64,000 nucleotides of DNA from positions 124,001 to 188,000 of the forward strand of contig CAKRCW010000001.1 of assembly GCA_934309145.1 (NCBI GenBank). The letters are read 5' to 3'. Made by a program: the position numbers and the translations under genes. Positions 63,846 to 64,000 of this stretch are shown in pieces (the stretch's first letter is position 1; each line of letters opens with the position of its first letter). This DNA is from an uncultured Lachnospiraceae bacterium. Its GTDB lineage: Bacteria > Bacillota > Clostridia > Lachnospirales > Lachnospiraceae. Under the pieces are notes generated by a model. The model was not told where the DNA came from. It did no database searches and was given only the letters and a program-made list of their open reading frames with translations.

Positions 63846-64000
63846 ACAAAAGCAAAAATTGCATAAACATCCCCGAATGTTATATTCCATAACAGGTATA
63901 TTGTGTACTGTTCTTTTCATTGCAGGTGGTTTCTTTGTACCCGAGCTTATTCTTGATAAAATATCAGATAAAAATGTATCTGTCTGTCAGGATGCTCCTG
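63826..64000 (+). CDS. Membrane protein, N-terminal part only (partial)
   Basis: A frame opens at ATG 63826 (second ATG at 63832) after AGGAG, overlapping the kinase gene by 20 nt, and runs off the right edge after 58 codons. It encodes a basic N-terminus rich in Lys/Gln, then a hydrophobic segment SITGILCTVLFIAGGFF and an outside-facing start. It looks like a signal-anchored extracytoplasmic protein in the kinase operon; product unknown. Confidence 0.7.
   Translation, partial: MIMQKTKQKQKLHKHPRMLYSITGILCTVLFIAGGFFVPELILDKISDKNVSVCQDAP

Overview
The window is about 64 kb of low-GC DNA that reads as the chromosome of a motile, spore-forming Firmicute, most probably a Lachnospiraceae member (Roseburia/Lachnospira/Agathobacter-like). 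The pointers are a Firmicute-type flagellar operon preceded by codY, a GerW-type sporulation gene, strong AGGAGG ribosome-binding sites, occasional TTG/GTG starts, lipobox-anchored transport adaptors and a 1408-residue acyl-CoA dehydratase activase-like protein. The genus is inference. I see no rRNA, tRNA, CRISPR array, transposase or prophage gene.

Layout. (1) 1-15.3 kb, minus strand: one long block read right to left: comM, dprA, topA, codY, then flgB, flgC, fliE, fliF, fliG, fliH, fliI, fliJ, a MotE-like gene, fliK, flgD and a TIGR02530-type gene cut by the window edge. A consensus promoter lies upstream of comM and a second candidate upstream of codY. (2) 15.4-22.6 kb, minus: flavin reductase, small alarmone synthetase, DHH phosphoesterase, a 45-residue membrane protein, gerW, a DUF2953 protein, two unknown proteins, a rhomboid/derlin-like membrane protein with a zinc ribbon, and a LysM protein. 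(3) 22.7-26.9 kb, plus: the large activase, with a hairpin between its Shine-Dalgarno and its start. A bidirectional terminator separates it from htrA. (4) 27-33.1 kb, minus: htrA; then a metal-homeostasis set (mscS, cysK, a His-rich COG0523 GTPase, a COG0523-YcgQ-like fusion, a Fur-family regulator).

(5) 33.2-48.4 kb, minus: amino-acid biosynthesis and glycogen: leuC, leuD, two paralogous membrane proteins, leuB, ilvD, ilvB, serC, serA, asd, a P-loop kinase, a DUF1015 protein and glgB. A divergent LysR gene at 48.5 kb shares a promoter region holding a 17-bp palindrome with leuC. (6) 49.6-52.0 kb, minus: marR, a zinc-ribbon membrane protein, DUF5685 and a DnaJ-TPR protein with overlapping ends. 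(7) 52.0-52.58 kb: a long imperfect inverted repeat that duplicates, in reverse, the 3' end of the neighbouring ABC ATPase gene. (8) 52.5-61.5 kb, minus: a transport operon of a lipoprotein, two lipobox-anchored adaptors (one carrying two tandem adaptor units), a 933-residue FtsX-type permease and two ATPases, one with an AbrB-like tail. (9) 61.7-64 kb, plus: a divergent response regulator and histidine kinase, then the start of a membrane protein.

Most genes are conventional. The parts least explained by known families are the inverted repeat at the ABC gene end, the triple-adaptor transport operon, the small membrane protein at 17.7 kb, the COG0523-YcgQ fusion, and the catalytically empty rhomboid-like protein.
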